This document shows, in pieces, positions 9,430 through 21,390 of a stretch of 64,000 bases of DNA. The stretch comes from Microplitis mediator (taxonomy: Eukaryota > Arthropoda > Insecta > Hymenoptera > Braconidae). The stretch covers positions 15,809,582-15,873,581 of the forward strand of contig NC_079974.1 in NCBI RefSeq assembly GCF_029852145.1, read 5' to 3'. A program made the position numbers and the translations under genes. The number at the start of each line of letters is the position of its first letter. The first letter of the stretch is position 1. The notes below the pieces were generated by a model. The model was not told the origin of the DNA. It saw only the letters and a program-made list of their open reading frames with translations, and did no database searches.

Positions 9430-11640
9430 TGGGTTAAAATTCTTGTCGTCAAGCGAAGCACTTAAAAGTTGTTAGTCCTGCATCATAAAAGAGTGGTTCC
9501 AGCGCCAGTTACAGGGTCTGTGTAAAATATAGGTACTAAACACAGCATAGATTCTAGCTCCATGTTTGCCCGAGAAAGCGATGCGGTATGCCCCCGCGGT
9601 TAGGGCGTGCAGTTCCTCGTGTTTCGTGGGCTCTCGTGGCATTTTTTTATCCTCACATTAATATAACTCGATAAATATAAATAACTAACATTAAATAAAC
9701 TCTCGTTGTTACTGTGGACTAAATATATTAATATTAATTCAAAATATTAATATCCTTAATACAGTGGATAAATAATAGTTATAATAATAATCATAACAAT
9801 AACAACAACAATAAGTGAGTATCAAATCAAATAGTGACGACATTGTGTGTGATTCCGCGCATTGGTGTGGTGCGAGGGAAGTTCGTCGGACCGTGTCGGC
9901 GACGCGGTATACCAGAGGTGAATGCACGACGAGAGAGCCCCCAAGTGTGTATTAAATATTATATATACATTAAATAGTCTCTCTATATATGTATATATGT
10001 ATTTATATAAATATATACACATACATATATACAACATATATTTATATACAAAAATATGTGCATATGTACGTAGCGCAATAACAGCAACCAAGCAACAGCA
10101 GTAAGTGCAGCAAAGAAAACCCGCCAAACACGTCTTGGAAAATATATTCATTATTATTTATATTTATATTTGTGTATATAATAATTGCATTTAAATCCTC
10201 GTGTTGATTTTAAATTTGAGGCTTGATCGTGTTGACTAAAGAGAACACTCCAATTTTGTTTTATTTTTATAAACGAGGCTAAGGAATAGTTGTTATATAT
10301 ATTGAGGTGCGCATATATATATATATGTATATATATATATGAAAATATTGAAGAAAAAGTGAGTGATAATTGTTAGTTAAATAAAGAACAAGTTTTTTTG
10401 AATAATAATATTACGATTGTATGGTTTTGTTGTTATTTTGCCGCGGTGCTTTTGACCCTTTGGCGGGCGAGTTCAATGCAGCACCGCCGCGGGGGTGTAA
10501 GGTGACTTGGTGCGTAGCGACTCGAATTATCCTCATCTTTATGATCTTATCAAGGCTTTGATTATCATTATTATTGGAGTTATTGTTGTAATATTGGAAA
10601 TTAATGGAACTGGATTAAATTAATAGAAGTGAAGAAGAAATGAGAGTTTGAAAAATATAATAAGAAAAGTAGTGTCTAGATGTGTGCTTTGATGTATTGA
10701 TGATGATGATGATGATCAAGTTTTATTTAAATTTATGGTGATTGAAGTCTAAGCTTTGAAGAAGAGGTGAAGTTTAATCTGAAGTGGTGGAAATTTAAGA
10801 AACAGGGACGCGACTGCTGTGTACCACGTGATCGTTGTCAAGCCGCACGCATAAGAGCATGCTCGTGGTGGTGTCTAGATGGCCATAACCTGATTCAGTT
10901 TAAACTCACTACTTAACACGACATAATCTCTATCAACAAATGTACATTTTTTTTATGTACTGAGATTGTTATTTATTTATTTATATTTATATATATTTTT
11001 TAAATTCTGATTCAGTGGATTACTGTACGTATTATTGTGTGTCGGAAAAAGTGAATTTGTTTATTTATATATTAATTATAAAAGTGGATTTGTGTTATTT
11101 TTGTCCGGAATGTGTGAAAATTATCAAGAGTTCATTTTTTTTTTATTCAAGTGAATAAAGTGGTGGGTAAAATTGTGGAAACGATTTAAAAATTAAGTTG
11201 GTGTCACTGGGATTGTTTTTTTTTTTTTTTTTAATGTTTTTTTTTAAAGACATGAGTAGAGAAATTTGTGTAAACTGATAGTCAAAAAATAATTTAAAGT
11301 TATGACGAAGATTCAGAGGATAGCCAACATTTAAACAGCCACAGAAACAGTGCACAGGTGATTTCCACGTGTGAGAATACCAGTTGTGATAAATTTCACA
11401 AGTGTCATTTATTTTTGTGTAATTGTCGTGATTTTTAATATATATATATATATATATATTTATTATTATATATTATTGTGTTTACTTAAAAATAAGTTAT
11501 CAGTTATATATTTTTTTGAGTGTTTATTAAAAGTGATATTTATTTGACTAGTTTATGTGTGACATCAATACTACACTGGATTCAAGGATTTTTTTATATG
11601 GATTTCAATCACTTGCATTTACTCACTGACTCTTCAGGTA
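9430..11640 (+). promoter_or_regulatory. Candidate promoter and 5' noncoding exon region of mnb
   Basis: After AT-rich intergenic DNA, composition becomes more balanced with several GC-rich patches (9440-9640, 9840-9945, 10440-10520, 10800-10880), and no long frame is convincing. Donor-like sites are CA|GTAAGT at 10101 and CAG|GTAACT at 11638. A CACGTG E-box lies near 10825. Since the first mnb coding exon has an acceptor in front of its leader, at least one upstream noncoding exon must exist, and this is the best candidate region. The exact start and exon are unproven. Confidence 0.4.
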
Positions 11641-11710
11641 ACTAAACATTTTTATTTTCATATTCAATTATTTGAAATTAAATCGAATGGCGGGATTTTA
11701 CGCAACTCCA

Positions 11711-11877
11711 TGAGTGTGAATGTAACTGACAAGTGGGAATTTTTTTAATTTTTGAAAAAATAAATAAAATGTAAGCAGAATAAAAATTAATATACGCGCA
11801 TTTTTTTAAATTTTATTATTAAATTAATTTTAGTTTTAAAATTTATAAATTCTCATGTCTGCTACATTTACTTTTAT
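11711..11877. repeat. Family A variant miniature element
   Basis: It begins ATGAGTGTGAATGTAACTGA and ends ATGTCTGCTACATTTACTTTTAT. The flanks GCAACTCC and GCGACTCC form an 8-bp target-site duplication with one mismatch. Confidence 0.7.
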
Positions 11878-12984
11878 GCGACTCCAATTTTTAAATTTAA
11901 AAAAAAAAATCGAGGAAATGGGTATGTTTTTTTTGACAGAAAAAATTTTTTAAATTATTATTGATGATATTTTTAGTGTTGAATTTATTATAAATTTTTT
12001 TTAATATTTAAAATTTTGAACTTTCTAAAGATAACCTCAAAATTGACATATCACGCCATTTTCCAATCGTAACAACTTTTTATAGTGCAGTAAAAATACC
12101 CATTGCCGTTGAATATTTTTCACATTTAATACCGGTTACAAAGTAATAAATTTATCTTTATGGGAGAACAACTGAAAATAAAAAGACAAGTATCTAATGC
12201 ATATATATATATATATAGATATTTATATAAATGTATATGTATCCTTGGTCGTTATATTAATAGATAAATAAATTAAAAATAATATAACATACCGTTGAAT
12301 TATTTAAAAACTTTTTAAATCACTCTCGTAAAATCAGTCTACTTTTATCCATGGCCGGAAGTCATTTCTTTCGAAGACAGGATGATCATTGGAAAGAATC
12401 TCAAGATTCTCTTTTCCATTCTCTAAAATATTTCTTATCCTTACAAATCGATATTCAAGTTTTTTATTTAATTTTTTTTCATCTCACTTTGGTTTATTTT
12501 TTTCTTATCATTTTATTTTTTTATTGGCTTTACTTTTTACTTTTCGATCCTCAGTAGTTTTATCTTTCTGTATGCATTAGAAAAACCAGGTTTATCTAGG
12601 ATTGTCAGCGATTCGTAGAAGCCAGTGGGGATTCCTCGATTACACGAATAACAAGAACTATCGTAACATTCGTATAGTTCTATACTAGTGATATATATCT
12701 AATCTCACAAATCATTCAGTTGCATAGTCGACAAATCTTTTTAATATTTTTTATATCGTTTTTTAAAATAATATTTCCTCTATATGGTCCAATTTAATCA
12801 TTTAAATTATTATCGTTGTTGTGATAATAAATTCATTCATTCATTTTATTTATCAATTTATAATACACATACGTGCTAAGTTTATCAATTGGAGCAGGGT
12901 TACTTTTTTTGAAAGATATATTTTATTGATACACTTTTAGTATATATTAATTATGTATATTAATCATAATATATACATATATAA
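11878..12984 (+). other. AT-rich DNA, probably mnb 5' intron
   Basis: No supported gene. A short ATG frame at 12351 (MAGSHFFRRQDDHWKESQDS) has mildly coding-like composition for about 60 bases, then becomes T-rich. No splice evidence links it to mnb. Confidence 0.4.
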
Positions 12985-13435
12985 ATATGCACTTGCAGAA
13001 AATTTAAAAAACGATATGTGTAATTTTTTCAAATATTTTTTTTTTAATAATTTATCGTTTTTAAAAAACTCCAAAAATTATTATTCGTTCACTAACTTCA
13101 GTATCATAGTTAAATGAAACTGAAGTTAGCAGACAATCAACACTTTTTGGATTTTTTTTTTTAGCAAATTAATTACATAAAAAAAAATCTAAAAATATGC
13201 ACTTGTAGAAAATTTTAAAAACTATATTATTGTTAGCTTACGTCTAATATATTAAAGTAAGCTGACGTCTAATAATTTTTGGATTTGTTTAAAAACGATA
13301 AATTATAAAAAAGAAATATTTGAAAAAATTGCACCTGTAGTTTTTTAAATTTTCTTCATGTGTATATTTTTATTTATTATTTTTTTATAAAAAAAACTCC
13401 GAAAATTTATAATTGTCTGCTGACTTTAGGATCAT
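12985..13435. repeat. Cluster of three family B fragments
   Basis: The right half of one copy (12985-13107), the left half of another starting GAAACTGAAGTTAGCAGAC (13117-13225), and a near-complete copy with weak left end (13250-13435) lie head to tail. Confidence 0.55.
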
Positions 13436-14325
13436 ATTTAAAATAACTATTTTATTCTAAACACAGATGTTAATAAAAAAAAAAAAGTTCAAGCTGTTCT
13501 CAATCAACTTTTTCTTTCATCAATTTAATACTTTATATATTTTTTTTATTTTTTTAAACATTTGGTTTCTGCAACAATCGATAGATCATCAATTTAATCC
13601 TTTGAAATTGCTTTTCTGTCTCCATCACCAAGTTTAATATAAAATTTTTTTCAAAATAACTAAAACTAAACTGTAAAAAAAATAACAATAAATAAAAGAG
13701 GTCAGCAAAGTTTCACTGGTTTCGTTAAAAATTCAGGCCGCGGCTAAATCTTTACGAGGTACTCTCTGGTATCGTGTGAAGTATGAAAACTAAAAAAATA
13801 ATAATAATAGCGCCAATAATAATTGAAGGAAAAAAAAATGAAGCCTTGAGTCTGAACTGCAGCCCGCATGACACCTGCTGCAACTCTTGGATATTAGTCG
13901 GTCTTCCTTACAATAACACGAACCAACGACCTTCGACTCGCGTGAATACTAAACGTAAATGTATATCGTGAACATACAGATGAGTATCGACAAGGGTCAG
14001 AAGTCGTTTGAAAGTTTAACAAAGATATAATAATGCTAAGTTAAATTTAACAAAACCACCTTGCACCTTGCATCAGTTCCTTCCACCTTATTTTTTTTGT
14101 ACGTGAATTAAATATCCGATACTTCAAGTGATACTAGTATAGATAGATATTAAATATGACGAAACAGAGGATAAAAAAAATATTTATACTTGCTTCAAAA
14201 TGTAACTAGTATTTAATTGTCAATAGGTTATCTCAATTAATAATTCAAATAGATTTATCTCAGCCAATAATTCAGTCAGATTAATAAATTTATGTAATCT
14301 TATATAAATTAAAATTCATATTTTT

Positions 14326-14331
<6 letters not shown>
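13436..14331 (+). other. Noncoding intronic/upstream DNA
   Basis: No gene. A GC-richer patch at 13740-13960 (for example CTGCAGCCCGCATGACACC) has a short frame that lacks protein resemblance. Confidence 0.4.

Positions 14332-14388
<57 letters not shown>
14332..14388 (+). repeat. Poly(T) run of 57 bases
   Basis: Homopolymer on the plus strand, followed at about 14418 by an ATT trinucleotide run. It may be a polymerase-slippage tract or the A-tail of a minus-strand retroelement; no retroelement body was recognised beside it. Its length may be assembly-dependent. Confidence 0.8.
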
Positions 14389-14390
<2 letters not shown>

Positions 14391-14412
14391 TAACATGAAC
14401 GGGACGTGATAC

Positions 14413-14448
<36 letters not shown>

Positions 14449-14546
14449 ATCTACGTTTTGCCAATTTGACCAATGATTCCAAAGTACTTTGAATTTGTGA
14501 TGTAGAAATTTTCCTGAGATTCGATACTCAACGACATGAACAATTA

Positions 14547-15385
14547 CACTGAAAAATCGGGAGTGATTACGGATTTTATTTAAATCCAAATTCACTCCGA
14601 TTCGGAGTTTTAATATTTAAATAAACTCCGTTTTGGAGTAAATTTCACTCCAAGAGTATTAACTAATTAAACACTCATCCGCTTCGAATTTAATCCACGT
14701 TCACTCCGCAAATTTTTTACAGTACAGTCATTATTTATCTGCATATTTTTTGTGGTGAAATTATTTGAATAAGAGAGTTGGTTATTTTGATTGCAATATC
14801 GACAATACTTTGACGATTTTATTTTGACAATGAATTTCTGTAACGAGTTACGATAGACTGTAAAAAATCGGGAGTAAATTCGGAGGGTTCCCTAATGTTT
14901 CATCCGCAGACGTTAAATCCACGACATTGTAAATCGGTAATGGGCCCTTTTTCAAAGGTTTTGTGTATGTATAATTAGATTGTATGATAACACATCCACG
15001 CTTGCAGTGGTACTGAAAAAATTAAATGAGTAAATGAAATAAATAAATTATTATAAAGTCGCAGATTTCATGTCCGCGGGCAAACATTCATGATACCAAT
15101 TCCTTCCGGAGTGATTACGGATTTTATTTGAATTCGAATTCACTCCGTCACTCGGAGTTTTGGAGTTTTTTTTTTAATCACTCCGCATATGGAGTAAATA
15201 GGGAGTTTGTCTTTTCATCGGAGTGATTCGGATTTTATTTGAACCCGCATTCACTCCGATTCGGAATTTTACTATTAAAATAAACTCCGTTTCGGAGTAA
15301 ATTTTATTGTGAAGGGATTAAATAATTAAACAGTTATCCGGTCCGAAGTTAATCCGCGTTCACTCCGCAAATTTTTTACGGTATA
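14547..15385. repeat. Composite family C repeat (two copies plus shared spacer)
   Basis: Family C is recognised by many CACTCCG / CGGAGTG words and termini like ACTGTAAAAAATCGGGAG and TTTTTTACAGT. One copy spans 14547-14726. A spacer with TGTAACGAGTTACGAT lies at 14727-14855. A second, rearranged copy spans about 14856-15385 and includes unrelated sequence at 14890-15100. Confidence 0.7.
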
Positions 15386-16126
15386 TTAATTGATTGTAAC
15401 ATTATATCGAAGTAATTGACCTGTACAAATTTATTGTCTAGCAGAATTGTGATCTGATGAAGATTGCAATACTGCACCGAAATGTCACTTATTTTTATTA
15501 AATTAAGTGTTTCAGTAAACAATTTTGTTAAGGAGAGAGCGGTCTTCTTATCACTAATTGATTAATTGCATCAACTGATCATCGCAAAAAAATATAAGAT
15601 AGCAATCAAACCATGGGATAATACTTACATTCTAACAACAGTAATATTTTGTGACAATTATTTTTCTTTCGTGTTTTCTCTCTCATATATGTTCGCGTGT
15701 TAAAAGATCTATGACCTCCTTCGACATGAATGCTATTTTTTATTCAACTTTTATTTTTTTTGTCATTTAAATAATTGAAAATTTTTTTTCTCACTGGTTC
15801 TTACTTGTACGAATGATAAGTCACGTAGGTAAACGCATCGATAATCATTAGTCACTTGTACTCAATATCTTGCTTTCAAGATTCCTCGTAGAGTATTTTC
15901 AAAGACATGTACAGTACAATAGTATATATTATTACATACAAGTTTAAATATATTTGTATTTGTGTGCCATGTCTAGCACCTTATGTCCTAGTTGTCGTTT
16001 TAGCGGAACATAAATGTCTAGCCATTCGACGCCCCAATGAGAATGTCAATATAACTAAAGATTATTACCAAGACTTGTTGTATTTGTTGTGGTTCTTCAC
16101 TCTGTAAATTCAAAGAAATATTTATT
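15386..16126 (+). other. Noncoding DNA
   Basis: No gene or repeat recognised. The ATG frame at 15907 is low complexity and unsupported. Confidence 0.4.
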
Positions 16127-16712
16127 AGAGATGTGAGAAAATTTTCGAATTATTTGTAACTTTTCAAATTACTCAATTCGAATCGAAAAAATTCTGATCA
16201 GCTTTCAAATATTCATGTACCTGGAGGTCAGAACATTTTTGATGGAACGAAAATAAAAAAAAATAAAATGAAAAGTAAAAAATCTACAGGATCTAGATTT
16301 TTGAAATGTTTCGCACGTCAACCGACAATTGCAAGGCGACTCCAATTACCCCTTAAGTCACCTTTAAAGTAAAATCACACAAATTATTTTCATTTTCGAT
16401 GCGTAAAAAACGTTCCGATCTTCAGGTACATAAATATTTAATTTTTATTCCATGGAAAGATTAATTTCTTAAGTAAAATAAAAAAAAAAAAAATTTTCGT
16501 AGATTCATGTCTGAGCTCTATTTAACTCTGACGAAAATTTGAATTATTGGAAAAAATAATACAATTTTAAGTCGCTCAAAAGAAAATTTTTGTATTATTT
16601 GAAAATTGGCGCATAATTCGAAAAGTTAAATTATCAGATTCGAAGTTCGAATCGAATCAAAGTATTCGATTCGATCCGAATAATTTGTAAGTTCGAACTG
16701 TTCGTACACTTC
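16127..16712. repeat. Family F (TTCGAA-rich) element with family G nested inside
   Basis: The outer element has imperfect inverted repeats rich in TTCGAA/AATTCGAA and ends GTTCGAACTGTTCGTACAC. It is interrupted at 16216-16431 by family G, whose ends are TGTACCTGGAGGTC and GATCTTCAGGTACA. Family G is flanked by AAATATTC and AAATATTT, an 8-bp duplication with one mismatch. Confidence 0.65.
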
Positions 16713-17916
16713 AATATTTATTCAAGACAATCTATTAGCGGTTAAATCATTTTTTTTAAAATCTTTATTGCAGTTTAGGATAAGAAACAAATTTTTTTTT
16801 GTTGATTTTTTTGAAGCCACACCTGCAACTCAGGTTCATTATACATCCGTTACTACGGTAAACAACCCCTTCTTCACCTGGACAGATTGAAATCGATAGC
16901 CCACGTTAATAATAATGACTCAGGGGCAATAAAGAGTCATTTGGATGATTATCTAAAGATGTCAGTGATTCTAGAGAGTTGCGAATTTCGAGTAAACGTG
17001 TAATGGAGGAGAATAAGTTAACATAATGAGCAAACAAAAAATATATGAGAAAAAAAAAGACAGACTAGGAGAAAAAAAAATATATGCCAAAAAGCGACCA
17101 GCTGTCCCGAACAATGGCGGGCTGAGAGCGCACATGCGTAAACACTATCCCGAAAATGCACAGCTGTCTTTCGGACCTTCAACCCTTCCCCATCTTCGTT
17201 ATTATCTTCTTAGTTACTCTTTTTTTCTTTTTATTATTTGTGTTTTTATATATATTTAATGATTACTTTTGAAGATTTATGAAGGGAAAAGTTAGTGGGA
17301 ATTAATTTTGTTGCATTGTTTTATTTTTTATTGTTTATTAACACTTATTGTAGTGTAATTGCAAAGGTGTTATTATCCAAGAGTGTTAGATTCAGGTCAA
17401 AATAAAAATATAAAATTTTTATCATGAACAAAATAACTTTGGAATCAAGATCTAGGTATTATTCAATGATACAAATTGCTTTGGTCACGGCAATGTCGAG
17501 TTAGTTTTCGTTCATCATCTATTTCATATACATTTTATTTTTATTTTTTACAGTACCATTTTTTATTTCTCATGATACTAAACATAAAACTCTCTATGAT
17601 TAATAATATTGAAATCAAAAATTAATTTTTTTCAGTTATTCTATTTGATACATTTTTTATAAAAAAAAATTATTGCTATCAAAGTATGTATATTTAAAAA
17701 AGTAGATGATTTATTATCTAGGGGTCTCATGTAGTCTGAGTTATATTTTCTATACCGTGTACTCCAAAAAAAAAAATAGTGCTTTATATGTCATAAATAT
17801 TTAAAAAATTTTTTTTTTATAAAAAGTAAATTTGATTTGAAAGAAAAATAAAGTTGCAAGTTATAAATATCAGAGAATGTAAAATTTTTAAATTATTACT
17901 TACCCTAAGAAATTTT
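16713..17916 (+). other. Noncoding DNA
   Basis: A GC-richer patch at 16830-17200 contains a short frame at 17026-17259, rich in Lys then T-rich and without family resemblance. The rest is AT-rich. Confidence 0.4.
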
Positions 17917-18119
17917 ATGAGTGTGGATGTAGCAGACAGACAAATTTAAAATTATAAAAAATAGACTAAATAATTAAAAAAATAATATTTATAAAAAATG
18001 CACTTATCAATTTCAAAATTTTTTAAATGCGCATTTTTAAAAAATTTCATTTTATTAATTATATACGCAATTTATTAATAATTTTAAATTCTCCTGATGT
18101 CTGCAACATTCATACTCAT
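17917..18119. repeat. Family A miniature element
   Basis: Termini are ATGAGTGTGGATGTAGCAGA and GTCTGCAACATTCATACTCAT. The flanks share AAATTTT, consistent with a target-site duplication. Confidence 0.75.
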
Positions 18120-18144
18120 TAAATTTTTTGCATTATGAATTGAA

Positions 18145-18270
18145 ACCAAAAATTTTCTTGGGGCGAAAAAAAATTTCTTGGCGCAAGAAATTTTTTCTTG
18201 TCCTAAAAAAATTTTCATTTTCATTTCACAATGAAAAATTTTTCTTGCACCGAGAAATTTTTTTTTCTAC
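18145..18270. repeat. Family H hairpin repeat (TTCTTGG/CAAGAA)
   Basis: Repeated AAATTTCTTGGCGCAAGAAA-type words in both orientations form an imperfect hairpin. A related copy occurs at 37053-37140. Confidence 0.5.
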
Positions 18271-19141
18271 TGTGTATATGTTTATAAAAGATTTACTTAG
18301 AATACATAAAAACATATTATTATTTGACTTATAGCCTGTGCCTGGTTAGACTTATTTTTTATTGAGTTGTAGTATATAGTATTATAAGTAAAGTTGTACA
18401 TACATACATACGTGAAATTTATATTCGATCGGCGTTCGTGGAAATGACGAAATTGCCGGAATTGACCGAACCATAATATCGCAGATCAAGATGATCACTT
18501 TACCATTGTGATTATCTAATACCAGTGTTCGTGATTTTCATTTATTATCGGTTGTAATATACAGCTATCATCAATATATTTATATTATTTATACTTCAAT
18601 TATGAGCACAATAATACTATTGAATTAAATATTCAAAATAGAACCACAATTCAATTCACGATTCATAATAACAAAATTTAAATATTTACAAATCCAATAA
18701 ATTCTTTTAATATTTAATTTTAAGTTGTAAATTTATTTATGTTGTAATTTAAATTTAATTAAATTTTGCTTTTTCTTGTTGAATTTTTATTTTTCTAAAC
18801 AATAATCATTTATTTTCTAAGCTGACTTTATTGATTTCGATGTACCTATAATAAACTGTCATATAGATATTCAAAAGTCAAAAACTTTTATATACACATA
18901 TATTTATAATAATAATAGATTCGAACCCTAAAGATACGAGGGGACAACCCTTATTTACTTTACAAAATACTTTTATCATACATCTAATCACTGTACTGTT
19001 TAAATAAATTAAAATATTTGCGGGATTTTATATTTTATTTTTTGCACATTTTGTTTTTTTATTTTGTAAAAATTTGAATAATTAGTTTCATTCAACTACA
19101 GACAAAAATTAATTTTGTATTTTGTTATCTCAAGTCAATAT

Positions 19142-20032
19142 TAAGGCCATTCTCAGACCCTTCTCTTTTTAAAAATTTTCAATTACTTTTAATTGCAATG
19201 ACCGTATTAAAATTTTATTAATTGATTGAAAAAAAAGTTAATGCATTAATTGAAAAAAAAAAACAGTTAAAATTTTGTTAAAGTATAGATTTTTAAAAAA
19301 ATTACTTACAGTTTTTATCAATTAGCAGTTAAACGAAATTTACAAAATAAATTTCAGTAAAGTCGTCATCTTAATACTGTGATTTGAAACACTAAATTTT
19401 TTAGGCTACAATTTACTCATCAAATTTCGTTTAAATCCCGATTGATAACAACTGTAATTATTTTTTTTAAATTTAATTTCGGCAAATTTTAATTACGATT
19501 TTTTTTTTTCCAATTAATGCTTTATTTTTTTCGTATTTTAATTAAGTGCATTTTCAAAAAATACCCCCCGCTTTTTAAAAATATTTATTGACTGAACTGT
19601 AATGACAATATTAAAATTTTAATCATCAATTTAAAAAAATTTTAAGCTCAAATGAAAAAAGGAAACGCAGTTACAATTTCGTCGAGATATAGACTTCTAA
19701 AAAAATTACTCACAGTTGTTACCAATTAGGAGTTGAACGAAATTTGGTAAATAAATTTTAGTTCAAAAAAACTGACATTCCAAATTATAATGTTGACATG
19801 AAGATTTTACTGAAATTTATTTTTCAAATTTCGTTCAACTCCTAATTGATATCAACTGTAAATAAAATTTTAAAAATTTGTCTCGGCGAAATTGTAAGCC
19901 CTTTTTTCAATTAATACTTTAACTTTTTTTAAATTAATTATCAAAATTTTAATACGGTCATTACAATTGAAAGTCGTTGAAAATTTTAAAAAAGTGTGGG
20001 GGGGGGGTGTGCACTGTCTGAGATTGCCCTTA
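19142..20032. repeat. Family D element, two palindromic halves
   Basis: The outer ends TAAGGCCATTCTCAGAC and GCACTGTCTGAGATTGCCC are inverted. Inside, two related palindromic units each contain AACGAAATTTG and CAATTAGGAGTTGAACG-type words in both orientations. No coding capacity. The interior G9 run near 19999 is a simple repeat. Confidence 0.65.
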
Positions 20033-20784
20033 ATGTATGGAGATTTTGAAAAATTATAATCAAAAGTTTAATTATTAGAGTTGAGAGTATAAATATAAAT
20101 AGAAGCAATTGTATCAAAATTACAACAATGGTTCTAAAAACAACTCGAATCGATTAAACTATTTAAAAATAAATAAATTAATAATTCAAAAAAAAAAGTT
20201 CGCGATTAAAAATATATAAACTTTTAGAGATTCTAACGAGGTTATTTTATTGTAGGTTACATAGCCAACTTTAAAAATCGTACTCAGTATCATCTAAACA
20301 ATTAAAAAGGTTACAAGTACTGATCTTTAAAATGTTAAAATTATTTTTATCAGCTAAATCTTGAAATTATTTAATCTCTTTTTTTTTAATTGTAATATTT
20401 TTTATTAAAAATTATTTGTTAAAATAATTTTGAACGAATCAAAAAAATGAAAACTTTATCTTGACTCAAATCTCTTTATTCTAAAGATAGTAAAGCAGAT
20501 ATGTAATATGATTTTCACTCTATTTATCTCACTCACTCTTGATTCTATATACAATGATTCGACTTGGTGCGCATCGATCTGCAAAGTGACCCGTCTCTAT
20601 TTCAAGGCATCTCCGGTGCTTTACTACGGTCACAAATTTTTATTCTTGGTACTTTTAACACAACTAAACGTATTTGACCTTTTTTTATCCATCAAAAAAT
20701 ATTAATATATAAATTTAAAAAAAGAATACCAGTATAATTAATAAATAAATAAATAATTAATTTTTTTGTTCTTTTGAATTACAG

Positions 20785-21239
20785 ATTATCAAGAAAGTTT
20801 GGTGAATACATGAAGAAAGTATAATTACTTTTGAAATCCAGTAAATAACAATCATATTGTTCGTATGCAAGCTAAAACCGGGCGTAAGGGCGATAGCCGA
20901 GGCCGGAGGTATCGTCGAAGGAAGTTATTCCCCCGGCGAAGAAAATTATCATCACCATCGGACACAAGTCAAAGCAATAAGTGATTATCAACACATTTAA
21001 AATATAATCTATCATTTAAATAAATAATAATAATAATAGTTATAATTCATTGAAACCAGTGATATTGACAAGGATTAAAGATAAAAAAAAAAGTATTACG
21101 TAAGAAGAGTTGAGGATTAACTAGCAAGTGAAGGATTAAATTGCACGATTCAGGTTATTGAGAGGGTGGTGGGCCTAAAGAGCCCCATGTTGTGAGTCCC
21201 AGAGAACTGCCAAAGGCAGAAAAAAGTGGGCCCGCTGGT
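20785..21239 (+). promoter_or_regulatory. mnb: mnb 5' UTR part of the first coding exon
   Basis: A pyrimidine-rich acceptor ending GAATTACAG at 20784 precedes GC-richer leader sequence. An in-frame TGA at 21159-21161 closes the frame upstream, and the first in-frame ATG is 21240. A two-codon upstream ORF (ATG TTG TGA) at 21187-21195 could modestly affect initiation. Confidence 0.6.
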
Positions 21240-21390
21240 ATGGAGTATGGCGGCGCCGGTGGTGGCCGCGGGGGCGTCCAGCCACCCTCGACGGGCGCGC
21301 GCAATATCGCAGGCACGGATACAACCGACGCCGCGTGGCACAAACATGAGCAAATGATCCTCATGGAGTCCTCGAGGCACAAGCAACAAT
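21240..21390 (+). CDS. mnb: mnb coding exon 1 (Gly-rich N-terminus)
   Basis: It encodes MEYGGAGGGRGGVQPPS through SSRHKQQ and ends AAT|GTAAGT with one base of a Leu codon. GC-rich against its surroundings, as expected for a coding exon here. Confidence 0.75.

Noticed and set aside
9595..9640. Short GC-rich stretch considered as a possible tRNA
   Set aside because: No cloverleaf, no B-box consensus GGTTCGAATCC-type sequence, and no anticodon stem could be found.
12351..12557. ATG frame starting MAGSHFFRRQDDHWK
   Set aside because: Only the first part looks coding-like, then it becomes T-rich; no donor in phase with the next mnb exon was found.
14290..14595. Minus-strand 101-codon frame rich in Asn and Lys
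   Set aside because: Made of the poly(T) and ATT simple repeats; no real protein signal.
17026..17259. 77-codon frame in a GC-richer patch
   Set aside because: Lys-rich then hydrophobic low complexity; uses a non-repeated context and resembles nothing I know.
21150..21389. Minus-strand open frames of 75-79 codons opposite mnb exon 1
   Set aside because: They are mirror frames of a GC-rich coding exon with verified phase to the next exon; no independent family resemblance.
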